Assembly: GCA_030141605.1 (NCBI GenBank)
Contig: JAQGDQ010002376.1
Coordinates: forward strand, 106,422-170,421
Length of the DNA stretch: 64,000 nt
Direction: 5' to 3'
DNA from: Tubiluchus corallicola
Taxonomy: Eukaryota > Priapulida > Priapulimorpha > Priapulimorphida > Tubiluchidae
Below are positions 1 to 10,655 of the stretch, in pieces. Position 1 is the stretch's first letter, and each line of letters starts with the position of its first letter. The position numbers were made by a program, and so were the translations under genes. Under the pieces are notes generated by a model that was given only the letters and a program-made list of their open reading frames with translations, was not told where the DNA came from and did not search any database.

Positions 1-599
1 TCCCAGCACTAATTACTAGATTCAGTAATTTTAATGATTAAGTGCCTCCTAATGTATTGAAAAGGGTTGTATAATTAGTACACTGGTTTTACAAAAAGTA
101 GGTGAAGAACTAATTAAAGTACAAATTGCTAGCTTCCTGAAAATAAATTACATTACTTCATTACAACGAAATTTTAATAATAATTATTTTTCTGAACTAT
201 TATGCAGGCTGGAGTCTATGAAGTCTTGATAAGTTTTTGACCATTGGTGTGACTTATTTAATTTCTACTAACACCCGCTTTTTGAACTAATTCGAGCTCT
301 TTTAACTTGCAAAGATTTATTTTGCTTTTTTTTTTCAAATTTACTGACTTCACTCAACTTTTCCATCAGTTGTATGATGTAATATCTCATTTTGGTAATT
401 GTAAAGCATGTTATAAGCATTTACAATATTTATTTTATATTTCTGTTCCAGCAAGTACTTTATTTGTTTTACAGTTTAACAATGGTGTTTTGTTTACTAT
501 ATTGTTACAAAATTTTAGCTTTTAAAATGCACCTCTACCAACTAAAACCAACTGTAGTAAATGAAATAACATTTTATTCCTGTAAGCTACTTTTTACAG
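1..599 (+). other. Intron of the upstream unrecognised gene
   Basis: AT-rich sequence with no exon-like segment that I can support. It ends in a pyrimidine-rich tract and a CAG acceptor at 597-599, so it is read as the intron before the first visible exon of the upstream gene. No repeat was recognised. Confidence 0.5.
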
Positions 600-719
600 A
601 TACTATCAAGAATGAGAAGTACTATTATGCTACATTCCAGCTACTACGGGAAATGTCGGATGATGAGCGTGCTCGGTTATCCAGTAAATTTCCTAATTTA
701 CGCGTCTCAGAAGAGTCAG
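600..719 (+). CDS. Unrecognised gene, third-last coding exon
   Basis: The exon is bounded by a TTTTTACAG acceptor and a GT donor at 720. It enters after the first base of a codon and leaves with one base, so it is 120 bp in frame. The peptide is charged and contains LLREMSDDERARLSSKFPNL. It joins the exon at 1585 in phase, where the split codon G|AA gives Glu. I do not recognise the family, and earlier exons lie left of the window. The gene shares the strand of the dynein gene and ends about 10 kb upstream of it. Confidence 0.7.
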
Positions 720-1584
720 GTACCAATCAGTAACATATTATAATCATTATCACCGCAATTTCCACAAGGCATTTGTAAGAAATTTGCCATAGATCCCTTC
801 ACATGACACACAGACATTGCCTGTTTGGCAGTTTCTGAAAATAGCTTCACATTTTTTACAATTACATCTTACAGTCTACCAGTGCTACTAATAGAAAAAG
901 TAGTCAAGAAAGTATACATTGTTTTTTTTCTTAATCTAGTGTTTCATTTATGTTTTGAACTACATCATATTCATTCCTCGTCAGAAATGGTACTGACAAA
1001 CCACTGACAAAGCAGTGTCTAGTTTTTTTGCTGATTTACTGCTTTGTTCACCTGTCTTGAATGCAGATTTCTTTTTTTACAATTCTACCTGCCCGTGTTT
1101 ACAATAGATGTAATGGGCATAACATGCTGATGATATATTCTCTGCAATATAGAATAGATAATCTGGAATTTAGATCATTTCTATAAAAGAAACACATCCC
1201 ATTAATATTAACAGTAATATTTCATTCGTTGGCCCAATTTCAAATTGTGGTCAAATTTCACCCCATTCAGTAGTATTTGTATGTATAGTGTTGGTTGGAT
1301 GAGGGTTAACTGTTAGCTCTTTATGAAAAATTTATCATGTTTGTGTCACAACATCAAATAAATAATCACCTTTGATATTCGAATAATTTTAAACTTTGAC
1401 TTTTAATAACGGGAACTTCAGTAACAAACCTAACCTGCTGTGAGTCAAATTACAAATCAAATCTGAATTTTAACTTTGATTTAGTTAACTTTGATTTCCA
1501 TGTAATCTGTGAAACTATGGATTTTGTTATACACGTTAATTGCACGAAAAGCTGTGAAACTTTAATTACTGCTTCTATGTATAG

Positions 1585-1745
1585 AATATGGAGCTGTCAG
1601 AATGGAAATTCGAGATCCTTTTGATGAAGAGGTTCAATCACTGCACATGAATAAGATGCGGATCCTGGGGATTTCAACTGAACCGCTTATTGTTCTTGTA
1701 CAATCCTTCGTTCACACGGATTATGTTTACTATAGCAAAGCAAAG
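1585..1745 (+). CDS. Unrecognised gene, second-last coding exon
   Basis: The exon lies between a TATAG acceptor and an AAG|GTAGG donor. It starts with two bases of a split codon and ends in phase 0. It encodes about 53 residues including MEIRDPFDEEVQSLHMNKMR and a hydrophobic stretch ILGISTEPLIVLVQSF, then YYSKAK. The open frame reads on into the intron for 47 codons, but the donor and the in-phase next exon make 1745 the likely end. No domain was recognised and no function is proposed. Confidence 0.75.
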
Positions 1746-2609
1746 GTAGGAATTTGTACGTATGTACTATATGTACATGTAAAATGCACACAAGTATGGC
1801 AAGTTAGTAAAACTGATAAGTTATTCGAATCACAGAATTTTAAAAGCTGCTGCCAATTTAAAACTTTAGCTAATTATGTGTTTTAATATTTTCTGTGTGT
1901 GTACTTGTGACTTGACACAGTGATTTTTAAATATATGCCACGGTTTACAACTTTATACAGTAAACTACGAGTAACTTGAATTCTTGCGTATCTCAAACAG
2001 ATCTCATGGAACAGATTCTCTCTTTTGTTTTTCCCTTTAACAAAACATCATGTAACTCGAAAACAGTAACTCAATTTATCATGTAACTCGAACCAATTTC
2101 CCGGTACACTTCTTAGGATTTGATTGAAATTACCTTGCCTACCTTGAACAGGCTCCCAAATAAGAAGCCCTACATGAAAGCACCGCACCAGATTTTAACT
2201 GCTAGTTTCAGCAAAAATGCTAAGATTTTTTGTATTGCCTTAGCAGAACACTGCACACAACATGGCTTAACGAACATGATTTAATGTAAATCACAATGTT
2301 ATTGTTGCCAAATTTAACTAGCCATGCTACTCACACCAAAACAGAGGTCGACCAGTCATTTTATTTTTTTATTATTCTTAAAAATTATTGTTTGCAAACT
2401 ATGTGTTATAGCTTATCAGCTTTTGAACATAATTCAACCTGATTCATTTCTGTGTATCTGTCATATTAGGCTGTTCGTAATGTAATTATTCTGGTTTCAG
2501 TTATTTGGGTTAAAACCCTATGTACCTCAACATAATTTTTAATCAAATTAATTTTTACCAATTGTTCAGCTAATGAGCAGAGAACTCTTATGTTCTTTCT
2601 TTCTTTCAG

Positions 2610-2672
2610 GAATTATACATCTACAATTTGGAGTTGCCAATGAATACAGATTTCGTTGTACAATGGCTATGA
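2610..2672 (+). CDS. Unrecognised gene, terminal coding exon and stop
   Basis: After the strong acceptor TTCTTTCTTTCAG, phase 0 translation gives ELYIYNLELPMNTDFVVQWL and then TGA at 2670-2672. The join to the previous exon is in frame. The three visible exons together encode about 114 C-terminal residues. The motif-poor, hydrophobic end gives no clear family assignment. Confidence 0.75.
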   Translation, partial: ELYIYNLELPMNTDFVVQWL

Positions 2673-3855
2673 TAGTTACCAAGTTTGTATTGCAATCTAA
2701 AATTAGCTGTGTCGTCCAAAGATTTTGAATACCATTGATATTATTTCAGCCAGCTAAATGCATAATTGAGTACATTTTAGAAGAATTTGTATAAAATTTT
2801 AATGAAGCCTTTGTTGAATGTATAGCAATTTCAGTAAAGCCAATGCAAATTTATCATCAAATAACTAACACGTGAAAATTTCAGATTTTGAAATCAAAGT
2901 TGACAATTACTTAAAGCTGTGCAAGGGTTCTTCAGAGTAACTCATAGTATAGCATTCAACTACAATAGGCCTTTAAAAGGACATGTATCTGTTGCTGTTT
3001 GCATTAGATATATTCATAAAGACACCAAAGACACTGAAGTTGCTTTAAAATTTTATCTTGAAACATGATCATTTTGAACTTGTTTTTTAGAAACTGATGT
3101 GATAGTTGAACTAGTTTTATTTTTTTAAGTGTAAGTAGTGTTTAATATTAATTGCTTATTAAGTATGGACAGCTGATTCAGGTGCTCAGTGCATTGTCTG
3201 TAAGGTGTCTGAAATTTGTCTTTTTAAATGGAAACTGCATTTTAAAGTAAGTTTCAAAATACTCTTACCATAAATGCACTCATACATCCGTATTTCATTT
3301 TTAATTGCTCATGTTTAATGCAAATGGTATTAAATGCTAACATAATGAGGTTTTAGTTCTGAAACAGAATACACACTGCACAAAAAATTCCATTTTGTAG
3401 TAACAAGATTGCATATAATCAGTAAGTCAGTTTTGAAAGCTTTCATTTTCATCATTAATGCATCAAATTTATCACCAATCAATCGTGTAAAAATATTATT
3501 TTAATGTTTGTTGTCTTCCTTGGCTAGTGAAAGTAAGCCATTCGCATTTTTTTTCACTGAGTTTATTGCATTAAATTTTTAGCCTGATTGTTATATATTG
3601 CTGTGTACCTGTTACGTAAAACATGATTGGGTATGTGTTTAATTGCAAATTTTGTTATTGCTGAATTTTAAAGCAAAATCTACAGTTGTTGTTTTTAGTG
3701 CTGAGAGGAAGATGCACGCACAGTAGGGGCCTACTAGTTCAATGTTAATTAACTGAAAAAATGAAACTTGTATATTGTTAGTTTGTTATACATCATTATA
3801 GAGAAATTTGATTTTAAATGATAGTAATTTGGAATAAATTCAGAAATATTAATCG
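2673..3855 (+). other. Probable 3' UTR and poly(A) site of the upstream gene
   Basis: No coding feature is seen after the TGA at 2670. The first AATAAA downstream is at 3833-3838 and is followed by a GT-rich stretch around 3865-3900, so cleavage near 3855 is plausible. The rest is AT-rich with no repeat recognised. The end is inferred from the signal only. Confidence 0.4.
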
Positions 3856-4100
3856 CACTAGCTATTTGTATTCGTGTTTTATTTCAACTTGTGTGCTGTA
3901 CTTTAGTGATGTGGCAACTTATCACTAAAGTATGCATTATGACAACCCAATATCTGTGGAAGACAGAATGTTACGTGTCAAAATAAATAAAAACTGTATG
4001 CAATTAAGACACAGTTTGCAGAGGGAAGGTATCACATGACTATCATTTTTTACTGCTTGCTTTAAGTAGTTATTGCATATCTCTAGTATTTAATGCTGAT

Positions 4101-4272
4101 CCAAAGGTGTATAAAAAATCTGCAATTTGTAATTCATATTTTGCACACCAAAAATCACTTTTCCACGAATGCATCTAGTAAGATTCATTTCTAAACATAC
4201 AGACACCGAGTTAAGTGAAGCAGCAAAGAGCTCTAAAATCTACAAAGACAAATGCCAATAGGAGGTGAAGCC
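4101..4272 (+). repeat. Diverged 170-bp repeat, copy 1
   Basis: The block starts at CCAAAGGTGTATAAA and shares long runs with 5588-5760, for example CTAGTAAGATTCATTTCTAA and AGCTCTAAAATCTAC. It ends at an ATG followed by GGAGGTGA in both copies. The two copies are same-strand, about 1.5 kb apart, and diverged by substitutions and small indels. It could be the 5' end of a dispersed element or a local duplication. Confidence 0.7.
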
Positions 4273-5036
4273 CGAAGCAAAAATCGAAAAGGACATAAAG
4301 ACAAGGTTTAAAAAGTTATTAGTTTTTTTAACTTAAACATGTGATAATTAAGTTTATAATAAAGGCATAGGTAGCACAAAACATTAATTATAATATTCAA
4401 TTACGAGATTTTTTTATTGGCATTTCGTAGTGCCAGATTCCATATTCACAGTACATTTTCCATAAGATAACTGAACAACTACTTTGCATTCTATATACCT
4501 CCACCTTAAAGTGGAAGGACATAATAAATATTATTTTATTATTAAGTCATTTGGAATGTGAGAATGTTTTGAATAGGTTACTCCAAAATTTCCATAAATG
4601 CACTGATAAATTGTACACTACATTGTTAACTAAGCACAGTAAAATAACACTAATATTTATGTTTCAATGACTTTTTCAAAAAATGTGTGTGCGTGTGTGG
4701 GCATGCATGCATGTGTAGGTCAGCGCACATAATATTATAATATTAAGTAATTAATTTGCAGTGGCATGCTGTCCACACATGCTTCATACATACATACATA
4801 CACTTTCATTCTTCCAATTTCAACTATTGTCCATTAGTTTCATATTTTTGCGGTACAACAAACACACACACATTTGAAAAATGACAAGAACGTGCCTTTG
4901 CATTTTGTCTTTAATGATTATGACACATTGTTGAAAAAAGTTAAAATGAAAAAAACCTTGTGGAAATAGGCAAAGATTAGTAGCAATAGAGGTATTTCAA
5001 ATTTTACATAAACTCTGTCCAGAAAGCTTATAAAAC

Positions 5037-5578
5037 ATGGTTAATCTGAGAAATTTTTTCTATCAAATGCAATATGATAGCATCTTAAATATTCCCAGGG
5101 TATGCACAAAATTATTATGGAAAAAAAGTTTTCGATATTCGGCTTCTAAAATCTGGAATGAATTGCTCAATCATTTACGCATAGTCACTAACTATAATGT
5201 TTTCTTGAGACAAATTAACAAATGGAGCGTGGACATTTGTAGATGCTCAGCTTGTGCTACCTAATTTGTGTCAATTATTTTCAAGTACTTTGTACCTTTA
5301 TTGTTTTAGTGAATCAGTTTTAGTGTTTTCTGATCATTTTATCTCCACAATTCTTTCCATGTGCTTAGAATTAAGTAATGTTCACCTTTTTAAAAATTTC
5401 TATTATTCATTTTTGTTACTTTCACATTTTGATTTTATTTCCAATTTGAATAAGATTTTTTTCTATTTTAGTAAAAATTTTAGCATTGCGTATTTTAGTC
5501 GATATAGCCTATTTGGCTAATGTTCTTCCGTTGTACACCCGACTTTAAATAAAGATTTAGTATGTATGCATGTATGTC
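5037..5578 (+). mobile_element. 3' end of a CR1/Jockey-like LINE
   Basis: The 75-codon open frame at 5037-5264 carries LLWKKSFRYSASKIWNELLN. This resembles the C-terminal tail common to LINE ORF2 proteins, where a K/R-SFRYS-x-x-K-x-W-N-x-L phrase ends the protein. After the stop follows an AT-rich 3' UTR, AATAAA at about 5549, and a short terminal repeat of GTATGTATGCATG type at 5561-5577. The element is strongly 5'-truncated and has no reverse transcriptase left. Confidence 0.7.
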
Positions 5579-5587
5579 TATATGCAA

Positions 5588-5760
5588 GATCCAAGGTGTA
5601 TAAACAAATCTGTAATTCCTAATTAGCATTTTGCAGGCAAAGAAATCAGTGTTCCACGAATCCACCTAGTAAGATTCATTTCTAAACATACAGACATTTA
5701 GTTAAGAGAAGCAGCACAGAGCTCTAAAATCTACGCAGAAAATGCCCGAAGGAGGTGACG
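5588..5760 (+). repeat. Diverged 170-bp repeat, copy 2
   Basis: This is the second copy of the block at 4101-4272. It sits directly after the LINE 3' tail. From its terminal ATG at 5742 a 76-codon frame starts with MPEGGDESFLLCKFLWLDLL. The frame has no recognised domain, and copy 1 does not maintain it beyond a few codons, so coding is doubtful. Confidence 0.65.
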
Positions 5761-7322
5761 AAAGTTTTCTCTTGTGCAAATTTCTATGGTTGGACCTTCT
5801 TGCTCATCGTACACCTGATGTTGACGAAAATCACCGTGGCAACGCAAACGTGACGAGCAGACTTCGTCAAAATTACGAGTTTTTTCAGAAACGCGCGATT
5901 ATACTTTCTGAAGCTTTTCTGTTTAGTAGCAATGGATCCGAAAAAGGTTTCTATTTCTATTTACTGCTTTAGTTTCTACTAGTCGTTATAATTCCTGTTT
6001 TTTTGTAAAATAAATTGGAAGTGATCAGGGTGTAATTTCATATACACGGTTTGATAAGTTTATAATAATCATTAGTTTTTACTACTGTTTTCGATGCATT
6101 TATTTTTTATGATAATGGTGCATGATAATTAATCTGGACACTCATTTATAGCATAAAAATAAATGCATGATATAGTTACAGTGACTATAGATATTTCACA
6201 AGTTTGGAAGTAGTTAATATAGATTATAGGGAATGCAGCAGTAAAAATTTTATTACTAAAATTCAAGATTGGATATTTTCCGACAGATTAAAAAGAATAA
6301 AACAAACGAAAAATTCTAAAACAATGCACACAATATATTAGGAATTCAGGTTTGAAGTAGACTGTATGCGGTGTGTGTATATTATGGGCACTGAATAGCA
6401 TACAGCCCAGTCTCGGATGTGCCTAGAGTTGAAAAAGCATTAAATAACTTGAATGGTAGTAAAGTTCATGATAATGTTTCTGCAATTAAAGCTGTTAAAG
6501 GAAATGTCTGTACAGCGGGTCGTGGAACAACGCATGCACCCAGCTAGGGGGTTTGGGGCCATTAACCACCAATGCATTTTCCCGTATTTAAGAATATTTT
6601 GGAGGCCTCAAATGAGATCTAAATTCTGGTACACAGAATGTCTCATACGTGAAAATGTACTTATAATAAGTCAAGTAGCTATTGGCTGATCAACTTTGTA
6701 GTTATTGATTGATTGTTGTTGAAATTTTGAAATACAATGTAATACAACCAAACTATAAGCTCTAAACTTGGAAAAAATTAGGAAAACCTTTATGGCTTTT
6801 TGTTCTACTGTGAAAAATAAGTTAGCAAAGAAGGAAGACTGCTGTAAACCTTTCAGTCAAAATTTTACTTATGATTCATAACATATTTAAGACTGATTGG
6901 ATATAAATGTATTAAAACTCAATTGTCGTTTGTCAAATTGCCAGGGGCTTGCCACATTGCTAATTAACTTGGAGTCATATCCTGGGTGAAATTTCCTAAA
7001 TTTAGCGGCTTCATAAGTCAAAACCCTTGTGTGAATCACAAAATATTGTCTCTAATCTGTGATGTTTCATTAGAGCAGCTAAGTTCAGTGGTGCACCACA
7101 CGTTCCAGAGTGCTACCTGCTGTATTCCCAGACAATTTTTTGCATTGTCTAGCAGTTCTATTTCATTGTGATCACATTTTACGCTATGTTTACACTGAAG
7201 CAGCAATTCTTGGCAAATCAGGAGAAAGATTATCACTAAAATCTCGATTAAAATTCCAAATTGGGAGAGTTGTAATGTCTGGCAATTATTGTAACTAATG
7301 CGGCTCTACGCTATAGTTAGGT

Positions 7323-7327
7323 AGTGT
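7323..7327. repeat. Target site duplication AGTGT, left
   Basis: AGTGT lies immediately before the left LTR (starting TGTAACG at 7328) and is repeated exactly at 12036-12040 after the right LTR. A 5-bp duplication is usual for Ty3-type integrases. Confidence 0.9.
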
Positions 7328-7538
7328 TGTAACGTCTTGGCAACATTTGTAACTTTGTTAGAAACTTTATAGAACATTTAACATAAGTGTTTCTTGCTTA
7401 TTAATCTGTTTATTCACAAAGACTGCTGCCATGATAAGTCTAGAGAATGTAACGGTTCGTGGCTTGCCCGCTGAAAACAGTGAGGGGAAACCTTAGTGAG
7501 CACAAACATAAAAAAACCATAGATAAGAACATGTCACA
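7328..7538 (-). repeat. 3' LTR of the Ty3 element
   Basis: The 211-bp LTR begins TGTAACGTCTTGGCAACA and ends GTCACA on the plus strand. It is about 97 percent identical to 11821-12035, with a small cluster of changes near 7454-7458 and a length difference in an A-rich tract. Confidence 0.95.
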
Positions 7539-7560
7539 TCCTCTTCCTTTTAAAAGTAAG
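7539..7560 (-). other. Polypurine tract
   Basis: On the minus strand AAAAGGAAGAGGA directly precedes the 3' LTR. This is the expected place and composition for the plus-strand DNA primer of an LTR retrotransposon. Confidence 0.75.
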
Positions 7561-7652
7561 TAACATAGACCAACTAAACTGAAAAACATCAATCTAAGCA
7601 GATATCAAGGTCACAAAATTAAAGGTCAACATCAAGGTTATCAATACTCAAA

Positions 7653-7994
7653 CTAGGTAACATAATCATTAAGAAACTTAGGTCTCTGAATGCGCCTACC
7701 AGAACGTGTTCTAATCTCGTTATCATTCCTCTGTCTGTTATCATTAAGTGTGTCTGGTATCACGTCTTGTTTCTGTCTCATGTTGTCGTATGGGCAGTAT
7801 ACAGATTCATTTATATAAGTCTCAGACGTCTTGCACAGATGAACTCTGTTTCTTCTGTACACCAACATTAAGGTTACAAGGTAAGACCTTTCACCAATCT
7901 TCCGTATCACTATAGCTTTCTCCCACATCTTCCCTTTTTGTAGAGGGTCCATACGTACAACATCCCCAACCATTAATTGAATCAAAGGTTTCGC
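7653..7994 (-). CDS. C-terminal part of Ty3 pol, after an in-frame stop
   Basis: This segment continues the pol frame exactly, after a single TAG at 7995-7997. It holds a GDVVRMDPLQKGKMWEKA stretch and YRRNRVHLCKT, features of the region after the integrase core in mag-type elements, and ends in TAA-type termination before the polypurine tract. Without the stop it would be the last ~115 residues of pol. The middle (around 7866-7880) looks disturbed compared with family expectation. Confidence 0.75.
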   Translation of the reverse strand, partial: AKPLIQLMVGDVVRMDPLQKGKMWEKAIVIRKIGERSYLVTLMLVYRRNRVHLCKTSETYINESVYCPYDNMRQKQDVIPDTLNDNRQRNDNEIRTRSGRRIQRPKFLNDYVT

Positions 7995-10655
7995 CTATTG
8001 GTTGTAATATGTAGCTTGGCGATCCTTCTGAGCAATGATTTTCTCTCTAGTATTTGGCACAAATTTCGGCTCTAGCAAGGAAGATGGCATTGGTAGTGTA
8101 GTCCGTGTCCGTCTTCCAAACAATCGTTGAGCTGGTGATGCATTAAGAACTTCCGCTGGTGTATTTCTATAAGCCAATAGAGACAAGTATGGGTCTTCTT
8201 TTGCAACTAGCGCTTTCTTCATCAAACGCTTAGCAGTGTTGACAGCATTCTCAACTTTGCCATTCGATTTTGGATACCTCGGTGAAGAACTTTCATGCTG
8301 GAAGCCATAAATTTTAGCAAAAGTTTTAAACTCTTGAGAATCAAATGGCACATTATCAGAACGGAGCATTTCTGGTATTCCATGCCGAGAAAAATGTGCT
8401 TTCAACTTTGTTATGACTGTTCTAGGTTCTTTTGATTCAAGCTTGTCTATTTCAAAGAAGTTGGAATAATAGTCAGCAGTTATGAGATAATCAGTATTAT
8501 TTACCTCACACAGATCACTTCCTACAATCTGCCATGGTCGAGTTGCAATTTGTGGAATCAATTCCTCCTTTTGCTGTGACCGTGGATATGCATTACAGAT
8601 TTCACACTTTTGAATGTAAGATTCAAAATCAGCGTTCATCCGGGGCCAGAATACAACTTCACCTGCTCTTCGCAAGCAGCCTTGTATTCCCATGTGGCAA
8701 GCATGAACCAGTCTAATGAAAGACAGCCTTTCGCTCGATGGGTATACAATTCTCTCACCTTTAAATATCAAACCTTCGTTTATTGCCAGTTCGTCTCTAT
8801 TATTAAAGTATTGCCGTAGATCCGGTTGCACCTCAGACACTTTGCAAGGCCAGCCAGACCTAATCATAGATTGCAAAGCTTTCACTGTAGCCACTTTGAG
8901 CAATTCAAGTTTCTCATCTTTAAAAGTAGCAGGTACGTATTCCAAAGCACGTACAGTTTCAAATTCTAAAGCAATGTCATCAGTCTCGGGGAGAGAAGCA
9001 CGAGACAAGGTGTCAGCCATCAGCATGGTTGCTCCTTTCCTATATACTACTTCAACATCATAGTTTTGCAGCACCAACATCATGCACTGTATTCTCTTAG
9101 GAGCACTAAGTATGCTCTTCTTGAGTATGGATTCTAGAGGCTTGTGATCAGTTTCCAGTTTTACTTTACGAGCGTAGCAGCAGTGGTCAAACTTTTGAAT
9201 ACCAAAAATTAGACTCAGCATTTCCTTTTCAAGTTGCGCATAGTTCTGTTCGGTTGCAGTCAAAGTTCGAGAGGCGAATGCAATTGGTTGACCATTCTGC
9301 ATTAGACATGCACCTAAGCCTGACTGACTGCTGTCACATTGCAGAGTAAGTTTTTCATCTGGGTTGTAATATCTGAGCACGGGAGACGTAGTTATGAGCT
9401 TTTTAACCTGTGCAAATACCTCTTGTTGTTCAAAGTTCCATCTGAATTCTGTTTTGTCAGACATTACGTTACTAATAGGTTTAAAGACTTCAGAAAGCAT
9501 AGGCAAAAACTTTGCCAAGTAATTGACAAAACCACACAGTCTTCTTACTCCCGTCTTATCGATTGGAGCCGGCATATTTTGCACCGCTGCGACCTTGTCG
9601 GGGTCAGCTTTAATACCATTAGCACTCAGAATATGCCCGTGGTATCGCACTTCACTACGTTGAATCTGACTTTTATCTGGATTCAGTTTTATATTTCTTT
9701 CACGACATCGTTCAAAGAATGCTCTCAGTTTGTTGTTATGGTCAACACCGGCTTCTGTAATGGTAGCACCACAACCATAAATTAGTACGTCATCATGGAA
9801 GTCTTCTTTTCCTTTTAAGCCTTGTATTTGCTCATCCATTTTCTTCTGAAAAATCTCAGGCCAAGCTGAAATCCCAAACGGAGCTCTAGTATAACGATAT
9901 CTACCGAACGGAGTATCAAATGTTGTTAGATCTTTGGTCTTTTCTTCTAGCTTCATGTGATGAAACCCACTTGTCACTTTGAAAGTAGAAAAGAGCTTCG
10001 CATTGCACAGTCTAGGAGTAAGCTCCTCCATTGTAGGAATATGGTAGATTTCTCGTCTGATAGCATTATTCAGTGGTTTAGGATCCAAGCAGATTCTGAT
10101 ACTCCCCGAACGTTTAGTAGCAGTTGTGTAAGCGTTAACCCAGTCAGTAGGGTGGTCTGCACGTTCAGTGATGTTGTTTTGTTCGAGTCTGTCAAGTTCA
10201 GCTTTAAATTTATCTCGCATGTTATAAGGAAATCGCCTACATGGTTGTACAACTGGCGGTACAGTAGGATCAATTTTCAAACTTACACATCCAGGGAATT
10301 CTCCTGGTACCTCACTGAAAATATCAGAAAATTCAGTTAGTAAAGCATTACAATCAGCAACACTACAAACATCTGAAACATGTGCTGTAGGCCTAGTACT
10401 GCTATCACTACACAACATATTAGCAACATTGGCTGATTCAACCCTTTTGAAGTTATTTTCATTTACAGTAATAAGCTTCATTTGTTGTGAAGCACGAGAA
10501 CCTAACAATGGTACATAATTTTCGTTTACGACCAAAAAGTTCACAGAGTAACTTTTCTTATTCACTGGATTTACAATTGGCAATCTGACTTGCCCAATGG
10601 GACTTATTTTAGTTATGTTCCACATTTCTAACACAGTCTTTACAGTAGAAGTTTA
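7995..10655 (-). CDS. Ty3/mag-type pol polyprotein (protease end, RT, RNase H, integrase)
   Basis: About 880 codons are open. Counting from the codon at 10634, residues 1-60 are the end of the retropepsin fold, 120-300 reverse transcriptase, 395-545 RNase H (D433, E470, D496 region) and 640-830 integrase. The integrase has a zinc-binding set H644, H647, C677, C680 and a catalytic triad D707, D760, E795 with DD35E spacing. The RT active site reads FHDD at 279-282. In motif A the expected aspartate is lysine (K219, about 9978-9980), which should abolish polymerisation. The frame has no ATG of its own at the start, so it was probably expressed by frameshift from gag. Confidence 0.9.

Larger units (their letters stand above)
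3856..7322. other. Intergenic, repeat-bearing
   Basis: The region contains a (TG)n/(GCAT)n microsatellite near 4683-4720, the two copies of a 170-bp block (4101-4272 and 5588-5760), a LINE 3' end (5037-5578), and otherwise AT-rich sequence. A short open stretch near 6420-6545 encodes ALNNLNGSKVHDNVSAIKAV, which could be an exon relic, but no splice-consistent gene could be built. Confidence 0.5.

Noticed and set aside
9339-9785. 148-codon plus-strand open frame
   Set aside because: It is antisense to the Ty3 pol frame and has no recognised content.
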